The position numbers were made by a program, and so were the translations under genes. The notes beneath the pieces were generated by a model. It did not search any database, was not told the origin of the DNA, and was given only the letters and a program-made list of their open reading frames with translations. Below are positions 26,760 to 36,517 of a stretch of 64,000 bases of DNA, piece by piece; position 1 is the first letter of the stretch, and each line of letters begins with the position of its first letter. Source of the DNA: Paenibacillus marchantiae (lineage in GTDB: Bacteria; Bacillota; Bacilli; Paenibacillales; Paenibacillaceae); contig NZ_CP118270.1 in NCBI RefSeq assembly GCF_028771845.1, positions 682,001 to 746,000 on the forward strand, given 5' to 3'.

Positions 26760-28061
26760 CTACCGGGAGGGAATCTCTTCCGGTTGGTTTACGTTCCCGG
26801 CAAATAACCATGCTCCAGTGGATTTATGCACTACAGCAACCATAAATGGACGATTAACCTCCATCTTGATTGGATCAGTTGGTGGAGCACTTCCAGCCTG
26901 CATCTCTACCAGCGTTGAAGCTGCCGCTACAGTCCCTTGCTCGCTCACTTCCATCACGGCACGATGCAGTACCTGACCAATGTATGCTTGCAAGTTCGGC
27001 CCGGGAGACATCATTTCCGTGAAATTGGCAGCATACGGATCAAAGGCCATTTCCATCCCCATCTGCTGCAACGTCTCTTTCAGGTTCATGCCATACTCCG
27101 CACGAAAACGTGGCAAGGACAGCTCAACTAGGCTATATTCGGAGCCACGATCAAGCCGTTTTGGGTCATCCAGCAACTGCTGCTGAACCTCATCCAGCGT
27201 ACGCCCCTCTCGTGGCAAAACGACAAGCAGATGCATCTGGCCATCTCCGTAAGGCAGCCTCACCGCCTGCCAAGCCTCATTCTCCGAGTATTGGAACTGC
27301 TTTGTCTGATGCATCATCCGCACAGATAATGCCTTTCCATTTGCCAGCTTAAACTCATCATCCGTCGTGTACTCCGGGTCAAACTCAGCCATCCAGTTTC
27401 CATCAAATGCAATGGCATTCACAAGAATCATCAGGGTTTCCTTTGCAGGTGGCTCCTGCATCAAGTTTGAAATCATACCTTCGGTGTGCTGCTTCACCCA
27501 TTGATTGATCTCTTCCGTTGCTTGTGCTGGTTGTCCATTGAGTGTCCTGATTTCGGCTTCATACGTTTGCTGTACGGCTGTTTGGTACGTTTCCTCTACC
27601 GGAATTCGGTCCTTCACCCACATGGAGTTCGCAATACCGATCTGTATGCCTTTTCCCGGATAGGTCAACAACTGCTGCAAAGCCGCTTGAGAAGCATTTA
27701 CTCGTTCCATTTCTAGCCCCGACCAGCCCATGACCTCTGCCATCTCTCGCCTAGTCTCACCTACGCTACCGTTATATGCCATGCCAATCGCTGCCGCAAT
27801 GCTATAAGGGGAGATGAGCAGATTATTCCCATCAGTCTTCTCTTTTGCGCCCATCTGTTGAAGGATGTGCAGTCCCATGGTGTTCATGGATTGGATTGTT
27901 TCAGGTTCGATCTCTTTCAGAGCAGCTTTTCGTTCTGACTCGGACAGCTCCTGATTCGAATTGAATTGCATCTTGTTCGGGTCCCCCTTTGCTGAACAGC
28001 TCGTAATGATCAGCCCACTTATACAGCATAATAACAGTAGTACTCCTAACCGTGCATGCAT
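26760..28061 (-). CDS. Serpin-family protease inhibitor, lipoprotein
   Basis: 433 residues. A lipoprotein signal (IITSC, Cys at about 22) should anchor it outside the membrane. The serpin fold is evident from NNLLISPYSIAAAIGMAYNG, FDGNWMAEFDPEYT, and the C-terminal NRPFMVAVVHKSTGAWLFAG. The reactive-centre hinge EVSEQGTVAAASTLV (Gly376, Thr377) has the small-residue pattern of inhibitory serpins, so it probably traps a serine or cysteine protease. Counting from the hinge, the scissile bond falls near QAGS, but this is approximate. It is monocistronic; GGGGGG precedes the ATG. Confidence 0.93.
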   Translation of the reverse strand: MHARLGVLLLLCCISGLIITSCSAKGDPNKMQFNSNQELSESERKAALKEIEPETIQSMNTMGLHILQQMGAKEKTDGNNLLISPYSIAAAIGMAYNGSVGETRREMAEVMGWSGLEMERVNASQAALQQLLTYPGKGIQIGIANSMWVKDRIPVEETYQTAVQQTYEAEIRTLNGQPAQATEEINQWVKQHTEGMISNLMQEPPAKETLMILVNAIAFDGNWMAEFDPEYTTDDEFKLANGKALSVRMMHQTKQFQYSENEAWQAVRLPYGDGQMHLLVVLPREGRTLDEVQQQLLDDPKRLDRGSEYSLVELSLPRFRAEYGMNLKETLQQMGMEMAFDPYAANFTEMMSPGPNLQAYIGQVLHRAVMEVSEQGTVAAASTLVEMQAGSAPPTDPIKMEVNRPFMVAVVHKSTGAWLFAGNVNQPEEIPSR

Positions 28062-28260
28062 CGTAATCCCCCCTCATCCGTAATACTCAGATACCCGTCA
28101 TAGCAATTTACTGATTCCCTTTTTTTACTAGACGTACGGTTGAGAAAAAAGGTTACTTTACACTCATATGCCAAGGTCACCAATTTCTACTGTAGAAAAC
28201 ACCATTCAAAACGACTCAAAACGGTTATATCTATACCATATACGAATGGAGGGATTCCCT

Positions 28261-28851
28261 ATGATTCCAGCAACGTTGGAACAATTAGAGCAAGTTCGCA
28301 AGGAATGCCGCACCATGGTCAAAAAGAGAGCCACCGCTTCCGCTGGTACAACACTCGTTCCTCTTCCAGGTACAGACGTCCTGGCTGATGTGGGAATGCT
28401 CATGCAGCTACTGCCTGCCATAAACAATAAATTCGGATTATCGCAAAAACAGCTCGACGGGTTGGACCCTGAGACCAAATCCATGATCTACGGATTCGTC
28501 ATGTCCATCGGAAGTAAAGTTATTGGACGTATGGTAACCAAAGAACTGGTAGTAGTCGTGCTAAAAAGGGTCGGAGTACGCGTAGCCACCAAATCAGTCG
28601 CCAAATTTGTACCTTTTGCAGGTCAAGGACTGGCTGCCGCGCTCAGCTTTACAGCCATGCGGTATGTCGGCAACAAACATGTTGAGGACTGTTATGAGGT
28701 CGTGAAACGTATGATCGAGCAGCGTGAATTACTACCGGGCGAGCCGGCACCTTCTGCGCTTGAGGAAGCAGACGAAGATCCAAAGCTGGAGGTAAAGACG
28801 TCATCCGGCGACATCGAAGGTAAAGCTCCAGAAGATTCGAAAAAGGACTAA
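28261..28851 (+). CDS. DUF697/EcsC-like small membrane-associated protein
   Basis: 196 residues. The middle contains PLPGTDVLADVGMLMQLLP and, later, VPFAGQGLAAALSFTAMRYVG, two amphipathic or membrane-dipping segments. The arrangement resembles DUF697 or EcsC-type proteins; I am not certain which. The C-terminal 40 residues are acidic and low in complexity. GGAGG lies 8 bases before the ATG at 28261. The frame is open upstream to 28168, but nothing supports an earlier start. Function unknown. Confidence 0.7.
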   Translation: MIPATLEQLEQVRKECRTMVKKRATASAGTTLVPLPGTDVLADVGMLMQLLPAINNKFGLSQKQLDGLDPETKSMIYGFVMSIGSKVIGRMVTKELVVVVLKRVGVRVATKSVAKFVPFAGQGLAAALSFTAMRYVGNKHVEDCYEVVKRMIEQRELLPGEPAPSALEEADEDPKLEVKTSSGDIEGKAPEDSKKD

Positions 28852-28895
28852 AGAAAGAAGAAATTATATCGTGGGACTTTCCGCGGTAGCAAACA

Positions 28896-28933
28896 AATAG
28901 CCGGGTTCACCTAAATGGTGAACCCGGCTATTA
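28896..28933. terminator. Bidirectional terminator stem
   Basis: AATAGCCGGGTTCACC and GGTGAACCCGGCTATT form a perfect stem with a 4-base loop between the converging DUF697-like and ABC-exporter genes. Confidence 0.8.
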
Positions 28934-28951
28934 TGTTAACGCCATCTAAGA

Positions 28952-30832
28952 TCAGATCGCCTGTGGCTGTTGCTCCGTAAACTGACTGTTGTACAGATCA
29001 GCATAGAAGCCTTGTTTCTCCATCAGTTCCTCATGATTACCCTGCTCAATCACGTTACCATGATCCATGACAAGAATCAGGTCGGCTCCGCGAATGGTGG
29101 ACAATCTGTGGGCAATGACAAAGCTGGTGCGATCCTTCATCAGATCATTCATCGCTTTCTGGATGAACACTTCGGTCCGTGTATCGACACTGCTCGTCGC
29201 TTCATCGAGAATCAGAATGGCCGGATTCGCCAGAATTGCTCTCGCAATAGTCAGCAATTGTTTCTGCCCCTGTGAAATGTTCGATGCTTCTTCATTCAGC
29301 ACCGTATCATATCCATCAGGCAAGGTACGAATGAAGTGATCAGCATGGGCCGCATCGGCTGCCTTGATGACTTCCTCTTCCGTTGCGCCTTCTCGGCCAT
29401 AGGCGATGTTGTCACGAATCGTTCCGTTGAACAGCCATGTGTCCTGAAGCACCATCCCAAACAGGCTGCGCAGCTTGCCGCGCTCCATGTCCACGATATT
29501 AACACCGTCAATTGTAATTTGGCCGTCCTGAATTTCATAGAAACGCATCAGGAGGTTGATCAACGTTGTTTTCCCCGCTCCAGTCGGTCCGACGATGGCT
29601 ACCGTCTGTCCCGGTTTTACATCAATATTCATATTTTGAATGAGTAACTCATCCGCTTTATATCCAAAATTCACACCATGGAATGCAACGGCACCCTGTG
29701 GATACTGCAATTGTACTGGTTTTGAAGATTCTGGAACCTCTTCCTCTTCATCCAGCAATTCAAATACCCGCTCCGCCGAAGCGATGGTGGACTGAATGAT
29801 ATTCGAGATGTTGGCAATCTGGTTAATTGGCTGAGTGAACTGACGGGAGTACTGTGTGAATGCAAGGATATCCCCGATGGAGATGGCACCACGTGTAACA
29901 AAGATCCCGCCGACCACACAAATTAGCACATAACCAAGGTTACCTACAAACGTCATCAGTGGCATAATAATCCCTGAGATAAACTGGGCTTTCCAACCGG
30001 ATTCATACAACTCTTCGTTCACTTTTTCGAACTGTTCTACCGAATGTTCTTCCCGTCCAAAGGCTTTGACCACCTTATGTCCGGTGTACATTTCCTCAAC
30101 ATGGCCATTCAATTCACCAAGTGATTTCTGCTGGCCTGCAAAGTGTTTTTGCGAACGGGATGCCACCAGAATAACAACAACTACACTTAATGGCAGTGTC
30201 AAAATGGTTATCAGGGTCATCCATGGACTAATGGTCAACATCATGATGATAACCCCGACAATGGTGACTACAGACGTAATGAACTGCGCCAAACTTTGCT
30301 GGAGCGTATTACTGATGTTGTCCACATCGTTCGTCGCCCGGCTTAATGTTTCCCCGTGGGTACGGGAGTCAAAATATTTCAGCGGCAGACGTCCAACCTT
30401 GGCACTGATCTGCTCACGCATGTCATACACAACTCGCTGAGCAACACCAGCCATCAGATATTGCTGAATGTACATGAAAGCTGCACTAAACAGATAGAGT
30501 CCCCCAAGCAGATACAATACTTTCATCAAGGCAGGAAAATCAATGCCGGCCCCCTGTACACCCTGAAGGATGGCAATAGCGCCTTTACTGAGAATATCCG
30601 TACCTTCTGCCATAACCTTTGGGCTGATAATGCTGAACACGGTACTTAGAATTGCAGCAACCAGCACACCCAGCAAACGATAGCTGTGGGGCTGAAGATA
30701 ACGCATCAAGCGTCGCAGTGTACCTTTGAAATCCTTCGCTTTCTCCACGGGAGGCCGCATGCCCATTCCGCCTCCGGGATGACCCGGCCCGCCAGGGGGA
30801 CGAGATGACTTGCGTTCTGTACGTTCACTCAT
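28952..30832 (-). CDS. ABC exporter half-transporter, YfiC-like
   Basis: 626-residue fusion of six membrane segments and an ATPase domain. A Gly/Pro-rich N-terminal tail precedes the membrane part. Walker A is GPTGAGKTT, Walker B AILILDEATSSVD with catalytic Glu, and the H-loop IAHRLST. The signature sequence is altered (NISQGQKQL instead of LSGGQ). It overlaps the upstream half-transporter by 4 bases, and together they should form one heterodimeric multidrug or lipid exporter. The intact catalytic Glu lies here while the intact signature lies in the partner, as in known asymmetric exporters. Confidence 0.93.
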   Translation of the reverse strand: MSERTERKSSRPPGGPGHPGGGMGMRPPVEKAKDFKGTLRRLMRYLQPHSYRLLGVLVAAILSTVFSIISPKVMAEGTDILSKGAIAILQGVQGAGIDFPALMKVLYLLGGLYLFSAAFMYIQQYLMAGVAQRVVYDMREQISAKVGRLPLKYFDSRTHGETLSRATNDVDNISNTLQQSLAQFITSVVTIVGVIIMMLTISPWMTLITILTLPLSVVVVILVASRSQKHFAGQQKSLGELNGHVEEMYTGHKVVKAFGREEHSVEQFEKVNEELYESGWKAQFISGIIMPLMTFVGNLGYVLICVVGGIFVTRGAISIGDILAFTQYSRQFTQPINQIANISNIIQSTIASAERVFELLDEEEEVPESSKPVQLQYPQGAVAFHGVNFGYKADELLIQNMNIDVKPGQTVAIVGPTGAGKTTLINLLMRFYEIQDGQITIDGVNIVDMERGKLRSLFGMVLQDTWLFNGTIRDNIAYGREGATEEEVIKAADAAHADHFIRTLPDGYDTVLNEEASNISQGQKQLLTIARAILANPAILILDEATSSVDTRTEVFIQKAMNDLMKDRTSFVIAHRLSTIRGADLILVMDHGNVIEQGNHEELMEKQGFYADLYNSQFTEQQPQAI

Positions 30833-32556
30833 GCGATCTCCTCCTCTGTCAGCTGGGAGGATACAATCTCGCGATATACTTCATTGTGCTCCATCAGCTC
30901 TTTATGTGTTCCCGAACCGACAATCCGTCCCTCATCCATAACCAGAATGCGATCTGCATCCATAACCGTACTTACGCGCTGAGCCACAATAAGCACTGCT
31001 GCTTCAGTCGTTTCGGACTTCAGGGCAGCACGAAGTTTGGCATCAGTTTTGAAATCGAGAGCCGAGAAGCTGTCGTCAAAAATATATACTTCCGGACGGC
31101 GAACCAGTGCGCGTGCAATGGACAAACGCTGCTTCTGTCCACCGGATACGTTGTTACCTCCCTGCGCAATGACGCTGTCGTAACCGTCTTTCATCTCCGT
31201 AATGAAGTTCTCTGCCTGGGCCGTTTGAGCGGCTCGAACAATCTCCTCCATCGTGGCGTCATCCTTCCCGTGGCGGATATTCTCCGCAATCGTTCCGGTG
31301 AAAAGAATTGCTTTTTGTGGTACAAATCCGATTTTGGCCCGCAGATCTTCCTGCCGTAGCTCACGGACATCTGTTCCATTTACCCGTACAGTGCCCTCCG
31401 TTACATCATAGAAACGTGGAATGAGACTGAGCAATGTGGATTTACCTGAGCCCGTACCCCCAATAATCGCTGTGGTCTCACCCGGGCGTGCCGTAAATGA
31501 AATGCCTGACAACGCAGCATTTTCCGCACCCGGATAACGGAATGTCACGTTATCGAATTCAATCGTGCCTTGCAGCGATTTCATCTCACGAGGCTGCTCT
31601 GGGTTGCTGAGATCCGGATGCATATCCAATACTTCGTTGATCCGCTCTGCCGAAGCCGAAGCTCTTGGAATCATGACAAAGATAATGGAGACCATAATGA
31701 GGGAGAACATGATTTGCATCGCATATTGAATAAAGGCAATTAATGAACCAATATTCATATTCCCGCTGTCGATACGCTGTCCACCGAAATACAGGATGGC
31801 AATCATTGAAAAGTTCATAACCAGCATCATAACAGGCATTAATGTTGCCATGAGCACATTCACTTTAATGGAAACGTCTCTCAGATCTGTATTGGCTCCA
31901 TTAAAGCGAGCACGTTCATGTTCCCCACGATTAAAGGAACGAACCACGCGAATCCCAGTTAGTTGCTCACGCAGGACCAGATTGAGTCGGTCGAGTTTTT
32001 TCTGAATTTGTTTGAACAAAGGTAGACCTTTCGCACCAATCAGTGCAATGGCTCCAGCCAGTACAGGCAAGACAACCAGGAAGATGGTCGATAATTTGGC
32101 ATCCTGGGATACCGCCATGAAGATACCACCGATACACATCATCGGAGCCATAACCATCATGCGCAGCATCATCGTTAATACGTTCTGTACCTGCGTAATA
32201 TCATTGGTGGTACGGGTAATTAGTGATGCTGTACCCAATTTATCAAATTCCTGCAGCGAATAGTTCTCCACATGGCGGAATACTCTGCTGCGCAGCTGTT
32301 TGGCAAATCCACCCGCTGTGCGGGATGAAAGGTAACTGGCTGTGATGGAACAAGCCGTGCCTGCTATCGCAATCACCAGCATCCAGCCACCAATCTGCCA
32401 GATGTATGGAACATCTCCTTTTATTATGCCGCCATTAACGATGTCCGCCATCAGGGTTGGCAAATACAGTTCAGCTAACGACTGTAACAGCACCAGACCC
32501 AGTATGAAGAAAATGGGGACTCGGTAAGGCTTAAGCATGCGAAACAATTTCATCAT
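30829..32556 (-). CDS. ABC exporter half-transporter, YfiB-like
   Basis: 575-residue half-transporter with six membrane segments, Walker A GGTGSGKST and signature VSGGQKQR. Walker B reads VYIFDDSFSALD, with Asp in place of the catalytic Glu, so the nucleotide site that uses this residue is likely degenerate. That complements the YfiC-like partner. The gene overlaps the MarR gene upstream and the partner downstream by 4 bases each, indicating one translationally coupled operon. Confidence 0.93.
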   Translation of the reverse strand: MMKLFRMLKPYRVPIFFILGLVLLQSLAELYLPTLMADIVNGGIIKGDVPYIWQIGGWMLVIAIAGTACSITASYLSSRTAGGFAKQLRSRVFRHVENYSLQEFDKLGTASLITRTTNDITQVQNVLTMMLRMMVMAPMMCIGGIFMAVSQDAKLSTIFLVVLPVLAGAIALIGAKGLPLFKQIQKKLDRLNLVLREQLTGIRVVRSFNRGEHERARFNGANTDLRDVSIKVNVLMATLMPVMMLVMNFSMIAILYFGGQRIDSGNMNIGSLIAFIQYAMQIMFSLIMVSIIFVMIPRASASAERINEVLDMHPDLSNPEQPREMKSLQGTIEFDNVTFRYPGAENAALSGISFTARPGETTAIIGGTGSGKSTLLSLIPRFYDVTEGTVRVNGTDVRELRQEDLRAKIGFVPQKAILFTGTIAENIRHGKDDATMEEIVRAAQTAQAENFITEMKDGYDSVIAQGGNNVSGGQKQRLSIARALVRRPEVYIFDDSFSALDFKTDAKLRAALKSETTEAAVLIVAQRVSTVMDADRILVMDEGRIVGSGTHKELMEHNEVYREIVSSQLTEEEIA

Positions 32557-33095
32557 GGCTTATCATCTCCTTGTGTGGACGCATCCATCTGTTGGGAAAC
32601 TTTTGTATCAAAAAAGGTGTACACCTTGGTCAACAATGCCGCTAACTGAAGACTGTCTTCCTCACCCAGATGCTCAACGAGCTTATTAAATATCTCCATG
32701 CGCTCTTGATGTGCCGCCCGAATAATTTCACGACCTGCTTCGGTAATGGTGATGCGGACTGCGCGACGATCCTCCGGGTCCATGGTTCGTTCAACCAGCC
32801 CTTCGTCTTCAAGCCCTCGAATGACAGGAGTAATCGTCGGCGATTTCACACGCAACAAAGCACTAATTTCCGATACTTTTAGTCCTGGATGATTTGAATG
32901 TAGTGTGTCATTGAAATTAGGAGGATTATCCTGCCAATTCAATCGTTCTCCCGGATGCATGCCGTGGAGCAAACAACCCAGTACCATAATTTCATTGTGA
33001 TTACGCCCATGTGGTTTATGTTGCCTCCATTTGCCTTTATTAAACTGCATTATGGAATACAAAAGCTTCTGGGCTACCGGATCTATGCCAGTCAT
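32553..33095 (-). CDS. MarR-family transcriptional regulator
   Basis: 180 residues with a winged helix: LKVSEISALLRVKSPTITPV, then GLVERTMDPEDRRAVRITIT (the wing). I use the ATG at 33095, which follows GGGGGG; the frame is open to 33152 without another good site. It is the first gene of the exporter operon, so it probably represses its own operon and responds to an exported compound. The segment between the first and recognition helices is longer than usual (HPGERLNWQDNPPNF). Confidence 0.92.
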   Translation of the reverse strand: MTGIDPVAQKLLYSIMQFNKGKWRQHKPHGRNHNEIMVLGCLLHGMHPGERLNWQDNPPNFNDTLHSNHPGLKVSEISALLRVKSPTITPVIRGLEDEGLVERTMDPEDRRAVRITITEAGREIIRAAHQERMEIFNKLVEHLGEEDSLQLAALLTKVYTFFDTKVSQQMDASTQGDDKP

Positions 33096-33154
33096 TATTG
33101 TCCCCCCTTTAATTTCATTATCATTCCATAGACGTCCAACATCATAGGACATCT

Positions 33155-33196
33155 ATTAAATAGCATTCCAATTAAATAGCCAATCAATTAATTAGG
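33155..33196. promoter_or_regulatory. Tandem 16-base repeats upstream of the MarR operon
   Basis: ATTAAATAGCATTCCA, ATTAAATAGCCAATCA and ATTAATTAGG follow one another at exact 16-base spacing; the first lies in the near-palindrome CTATTAAATAG. They are good candidates for the autoregulatory MarR operator. Confidence 0.55.
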
Positions 33197-33250
33197 TGTA
33201 CTAAGTATATTCCTGCAAAAGTTGAATGTCAAATAGCAAATGCACACCAA

Positions 33251-33278
33251 AAAACCGTGACTTTAAAGCCACGGTTTT
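33251..33278 (-). terminator. Terminator after uxaC
   Basis: AAACCGTG and CACGGTTT pair around a short loop and are followed on the minus strand by six T (TTTTTTGG). Confidence 0.8.
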
Positions 33279-33296
33279 GAACCAATTATAGAAGAA

Positions 33297-34739
33297 TCAG
33301 GACTGTGAAGCAGAAACAGTTTTGAGCGCAGAAGCAAAAGGGAAATACTCCTTCGCATTGTTGTAGGCAATGCCCTGTACGATCTGTCCAAGTAGTTCCA
33401 TATCATGTGGTACCTCGCCTTGTTCGGCCCATTCACCGATGAGGTTGCAGACCAGGCGGCGGAAATACTCATGTCGTGTGTAGGAGAGGAAACTGCGGGA
33501 ATCGGTTAGCATACCGACGAAACGGCTGATTAGACCTACATTCGCCAGCGCCTTCATTTGAGCGAGCATGCCGTCCTTCGTATCGTTGAACCACCAGGCT
33601 GCACCAAGCTGGATTTTGCCTGGAATGCCGCCGCCCTGGAAGCTGCCGATAATCGCTGCGAGCACTTCATTGTCCCGAGGATTCAAGGAATACAAGATCG
33701 TTTTCGGCAGTGCCTGCTGCTGCTCCAGCGCATCGAGTAATCCGATCATGGCTGAGGAAAGCGGCGTATCATTAACGGAATCATAACCGGTATCCGGGCC
33801 AAGCTGGGCGAACATACGGCTGTTATTGTTGCGGGCCGCATTAATATGGAACTGCATTACCCAGCCCCGATCTGCGTACAGCTTGCCGAGGAAAGCCAGC
33901 GTTACCGTCTTATACTTGTCCTCTTCCTCACGACTAACCTTCTCGCCTGCAATAGCCTTGGCAAAAATCGCTGCTGCTTCCTCACGTGTGGCCGTGCCGT
34001 AAGGTACATAATCGAGTGCATGGTCAGACACCCGGCCTCCTACGGAGTGGAAGAACTCTACCCGGGACTCTAGGGCCGAGAGGAATGAGTCATAATCGGA
34101 AATCGCCGTTCCGGCTGCCTGCGACAGCTTGCCTACCCATTCCGAGAAGGTGTCACGGTTCAATTCCAATCCTTTATCCGGACGGAATGAAGGCAGTACA
34201 GCGGTATCGAAACCTTCGATCTCCTGAATCTTCAGGTGGTATTCCAAGGAATCACACGGATCATCCGTCGTGCATACCACGGTAACATTGGATTTGGTAA
34301 TGAGATCACGTGCACCGAATCCGTCACTGTTCAGTTTGGCATTTACTTTTTCCCAGATAGCCGGGGCGCTCGTCTCATTCAACACTTCATAGACACCGAA
34401 ATAACGCTGTAATTCCAAATGAGACCACGCGTACAGCGGGTTACCAATCATCATCGGTACAGTTCTGGCGTACGCCAGAAAACGATCATAATCGGTTACG
34501 CCCTCTCCTCCCGTAATGTACTGCTCCTCAATCCCGTTTGCGCGCATCAGCCGCCATTTGTAGTGATCACCGTATAACCAAGCCTCTGTAATATTGCCAA
34601 AGGTTTTATTCTCGTAGATTTCCTGTGGACTCAGGTGGCAGTGATAGTCAATAATCGGCATGTCCTTCGCATAGTCCTCATATAACTTGATCGCCGTTTC
34701 ATTGTGCAGCAAAAATTGTTCATCCAGAAAAGACTTCAT
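33297..34739 (-). CDS. uxaC: Uronate isomerase (glucuronate isomerase)
   Basis: Interconverts D-glucuronate and D-fructuronate (or D-galacturonate and D-tagaturonate), the first step of hexuronate breakdown. The metal motif of the amidohydrolase fold, DYHCHLSPQEI, is at the N-terminus. Further UxaC landmarks are SNVTVVCTTDDPCDSLEYH, WVMQFHINAARNNN and GMLTDSRSFLSYTRHEYFRR. The length of 480 residues is normal. It is transcribed alone, so the rest of the hexuronate pathway must lie elsewhere. The ATG at 34739 is preceded by AAAGGGAG. Confidence 0.96.
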   Translation of the reverse strand: MKSFLDEQFLLHNETAIKLYEDYAKDMPIIDYHCHLSPQEIYENKTFGNITEAWLYGDHYKWRLMRANGIEEQYITGGEGVTDYDRFLAYARTVPMMIGNPLYAWSHLELQRYFGVYEVLNETSAPAIWEKVNAKLNSDGFGARDLITKSNVTVVCTTDDPCDSLEYHLKIQEIEGFDTAVLPSFRPDKGLELNRDTFSEWVGKLSQAAGTAISDYDSFLSALESRVEFFHSVGGRVSDHALDYVPYGTATREEAAAIFAKAIAGEKVSREEEDKYKTVTLAFLGKLYADRGWVMQFHINAARNNNSRMFAQLGPDTGYDSVNDTPLSSAMIGLLDALEQQQALPKTILYSLNPRDNEVLAAIIGSFQGGGIPGKIQLGAAWWFNDTKDGMLAQMKALANVGLISRFVGMLTDSRSFLSYTRHEYFRRLVCNLIGEWAEQGEVPHDMELLGQIVQGIAYNNAKEYFPFASALKTVSASQS

Positions 34740-34943
34740 TCGCCTCGCACGCTCCCTTTAGGTGAGTTTACGTTCATATGGGTTCACTTCCCAATCTTTA
34801 CGCTACACTGTTTGCCCGCAAAGTTCAATATAAAATGATAGCGTTATCACAAAAGGTTGATTTAGGCATATTTACTGGAACAAGGTATACTGTTTTTAAT
34901 CTAATTGATGCTGATCTGAAGATGATAGAAGGAGATGAAATGG

Positions 34944-35690
34944 ATGAAAATAACATTTCTCGGTACAGGAGACATGTTCAGTGTAGAGCAACACCACAAC
35001 AGTATGCTGGCCGAATTCGGCGATACACATCTGGTGATTGATTTTCCGGAATCCAATGCAAAAGCATTAAAGGAATACGGCTTTCCAATGACGGGTATTC
35101 ACAATGTGTTTATTACCCATCTGCATGAAGATCATATTAACGGAGTACAGATGCTCGGATATTATTCACAGATTGTGGGCGACCGCAAGCCACGTCTGTT
35201 TATTCACGAAGAACTGGTTGATCCGTTATGGAACATTTTATCCCCAGGCATGCGTTATACAACCGATGGGGAGCGTACGATGAGCGACTATTATGATATC
35301 GTACCTTTACCGGATGGAGGCACATTTGAACTGGGGGGCGTAACGTTTGAGACTTTTCGAACACAACACGTGCCGGGTATGGTCAGCAACGGCCTTCTTG
35401 CAAAGCCCTACTTCTACTATAGCGCAGACAGCACGCTCGATCAGGAACGGGTAGAGCAGGCCGCCACAGACGTACAGCTCATTTTCCACGAATGTCATAT
35501 GCATGACCTGGTGATCAAATCACACACCTCACTGAAGGATCTGCAACAACTGCCTGCCGAAGTGAGACAGAAAACCGTGCTCATGCATTATCATGATGAA
35601 TACGCCGATGCGGATAAACGGACACAGTTCAACCAAGAACATGATCTAAGAATGGTGGGCACGCTGGAGTCGTTTGAACTGGAAGTGTAG
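34944..35690 (+). CDS. MBL-fold metal-dependent hydrolase, RNase Z-like
   Basis: 248 residues of the metallo-beta-lactamase fold. The metal site THLHEDHINGV is complete, and later His/Asp ligands are seen in YYSADSTLDQ and FHECHM. The start MKITFLGTGDMF is typical of the RNase Z-like/phosphodiesterase branch. GGAG lies 9 bases before the ATG at 34944; an ATG at 34935 has no usable spacing. Substrate cannot be predicted. It is monocistronic, divergent from uxaC. Confidence 0.88.
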   Translation: MKITFLGTGDMFSVEQHHNSMLAEFGDTHLVIDFPESNAKALKEYGFPMTGIHNVFITHLHEDHINGVQMLGYYSQIVGDRKPRLFIHEELVDPLWNILSPGMRYTTDGERTMSDYYDIVPLPDGGTFELGGVTFETFRTQHVPGMVSNGLLAKPYFYYSADSTLDQERVEQAATDVQLIFHECHMHDLVIKSHTSLKDLQQLPAEVRQKTVLMHYHDEYADADKRTQFNQEHDLRMVGTLESFELEV

Positions 35691-35725
35691 TACGCAACTC
35701 GAACTATATGTATCACCAAAATAAA

Positions 35726-35779
35726 GAGGCGGCATCCATTCAGGTTCCTTTGAAGGAGCATTTCGGGTGCTGCCTTTCT
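35726..35779. terminator. Terminator between converging genes
   Basis: AGAGGCGGCATCC and GGGTGCTGCCTTT pair with an inner GTTCCTTTGAAGGAGC stem. A T-rich tract follows on the plus strand. Confidence 0.65.
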
Positions 35780-36392
35780 ATTGATCTGCATTCCATGATT
35801 TCATATATTCAATAGTTTCAGGAGATGGTTTGGCTTTAACATGAACGTAATCTTCCGTTCGCTGATCATTTGGTCCGTAGGAAATTTTGATATACATATC
35901 CTGATACGTTTTAATGCTATTACTATGGATCTCCGCTTTGGGCTTCAAAATATAATCTCTGAGTAAACTTAATCCCAATGGTTCTTTTCCAGGACCCAGA
36001 GTAGTCTCGTGCGTATTTAACGCATTGGAGTTGAGGAGCTCAGTTGCGTTAATGCTGTTCATCAAGGATGGATCAAGTGTAAAAGACTGTATTACATTGA
36101 CCATCGGTACCCGGGCCTCTTGAACAGAAATTTCATATATAATGCGGTCCAGATCCGATTCATGATTAACCCTAACGGTAGCAGTCAAGCTATAATCATC
36201 TGGCAAACGCTCCTGAAAGGAATCTGGATTTTTCAGCAAACGCTGGGTCAAATCTCTTCGTTCGGTATTCAGCGTATAATCATCCGTTCGCTTTGGTTCT
36301 CCCCTTGGCCCTTTGTTTGTTCCCCAACTGCAAGCCCCCAGACAGACCGCCATTACAAGCAGCCACAACCCCAAGTGTACTAATTTCCTCAC
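35778..36392 (-). CDS. Uncharacterised lipoprotein
   Basis: 204 residues. The signal peptide ends in lipobox CLGAC, followed by a charged linker. The body is mixed alpha/beta (DYSLTATVRVNHESDLDRII, FTLDPSLMNSINATELLN, VHVKAKPSPETIEYM). I do not recognise a family. GTG at 36392 is the likely start because GGGGG lies 7 bases before it; the ATG at 36431 has no ribosome-binding site. It stands alone between the MBL hydrolase and alpha-amylase genes. Confidence 0.75.
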   Translation of the reverse strand: MRKLVHLGLWLLVMAVCLGACSWGTNKGPRGEPKRTDDYTLNTERRDLTQRLLKNPDSFQERLPDDYSLTATVRVNHESDLDRIIYEISVQEARVPMVNVIQSFTLDPSLMNSINATELLNSNALNTHETTLGPGKEPLGLSLLRDYILKPKAEIHSNSIKTYQDMYIKISYGPNDQRTEDYVHVKAKPSPETIEYMKSWNADQ

Positions 36393-36517
36393 CCGATTTC
36401 CCCCTCGGTATGATCTATCTAAGATGAACACGAACCGATTTTAATAGTAATCATTATATTGGTTTATTATTCCATATAAGGATAACACGAATAAACTCAC
36501 TCCACCTAACATAAAAA

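Noticed and set aside
33263..33472. 69-codon minus-strand frame at the end of uxaC
   Set aside because: Wholly overlaps the uxaC 3' end and its terminator in another frame.
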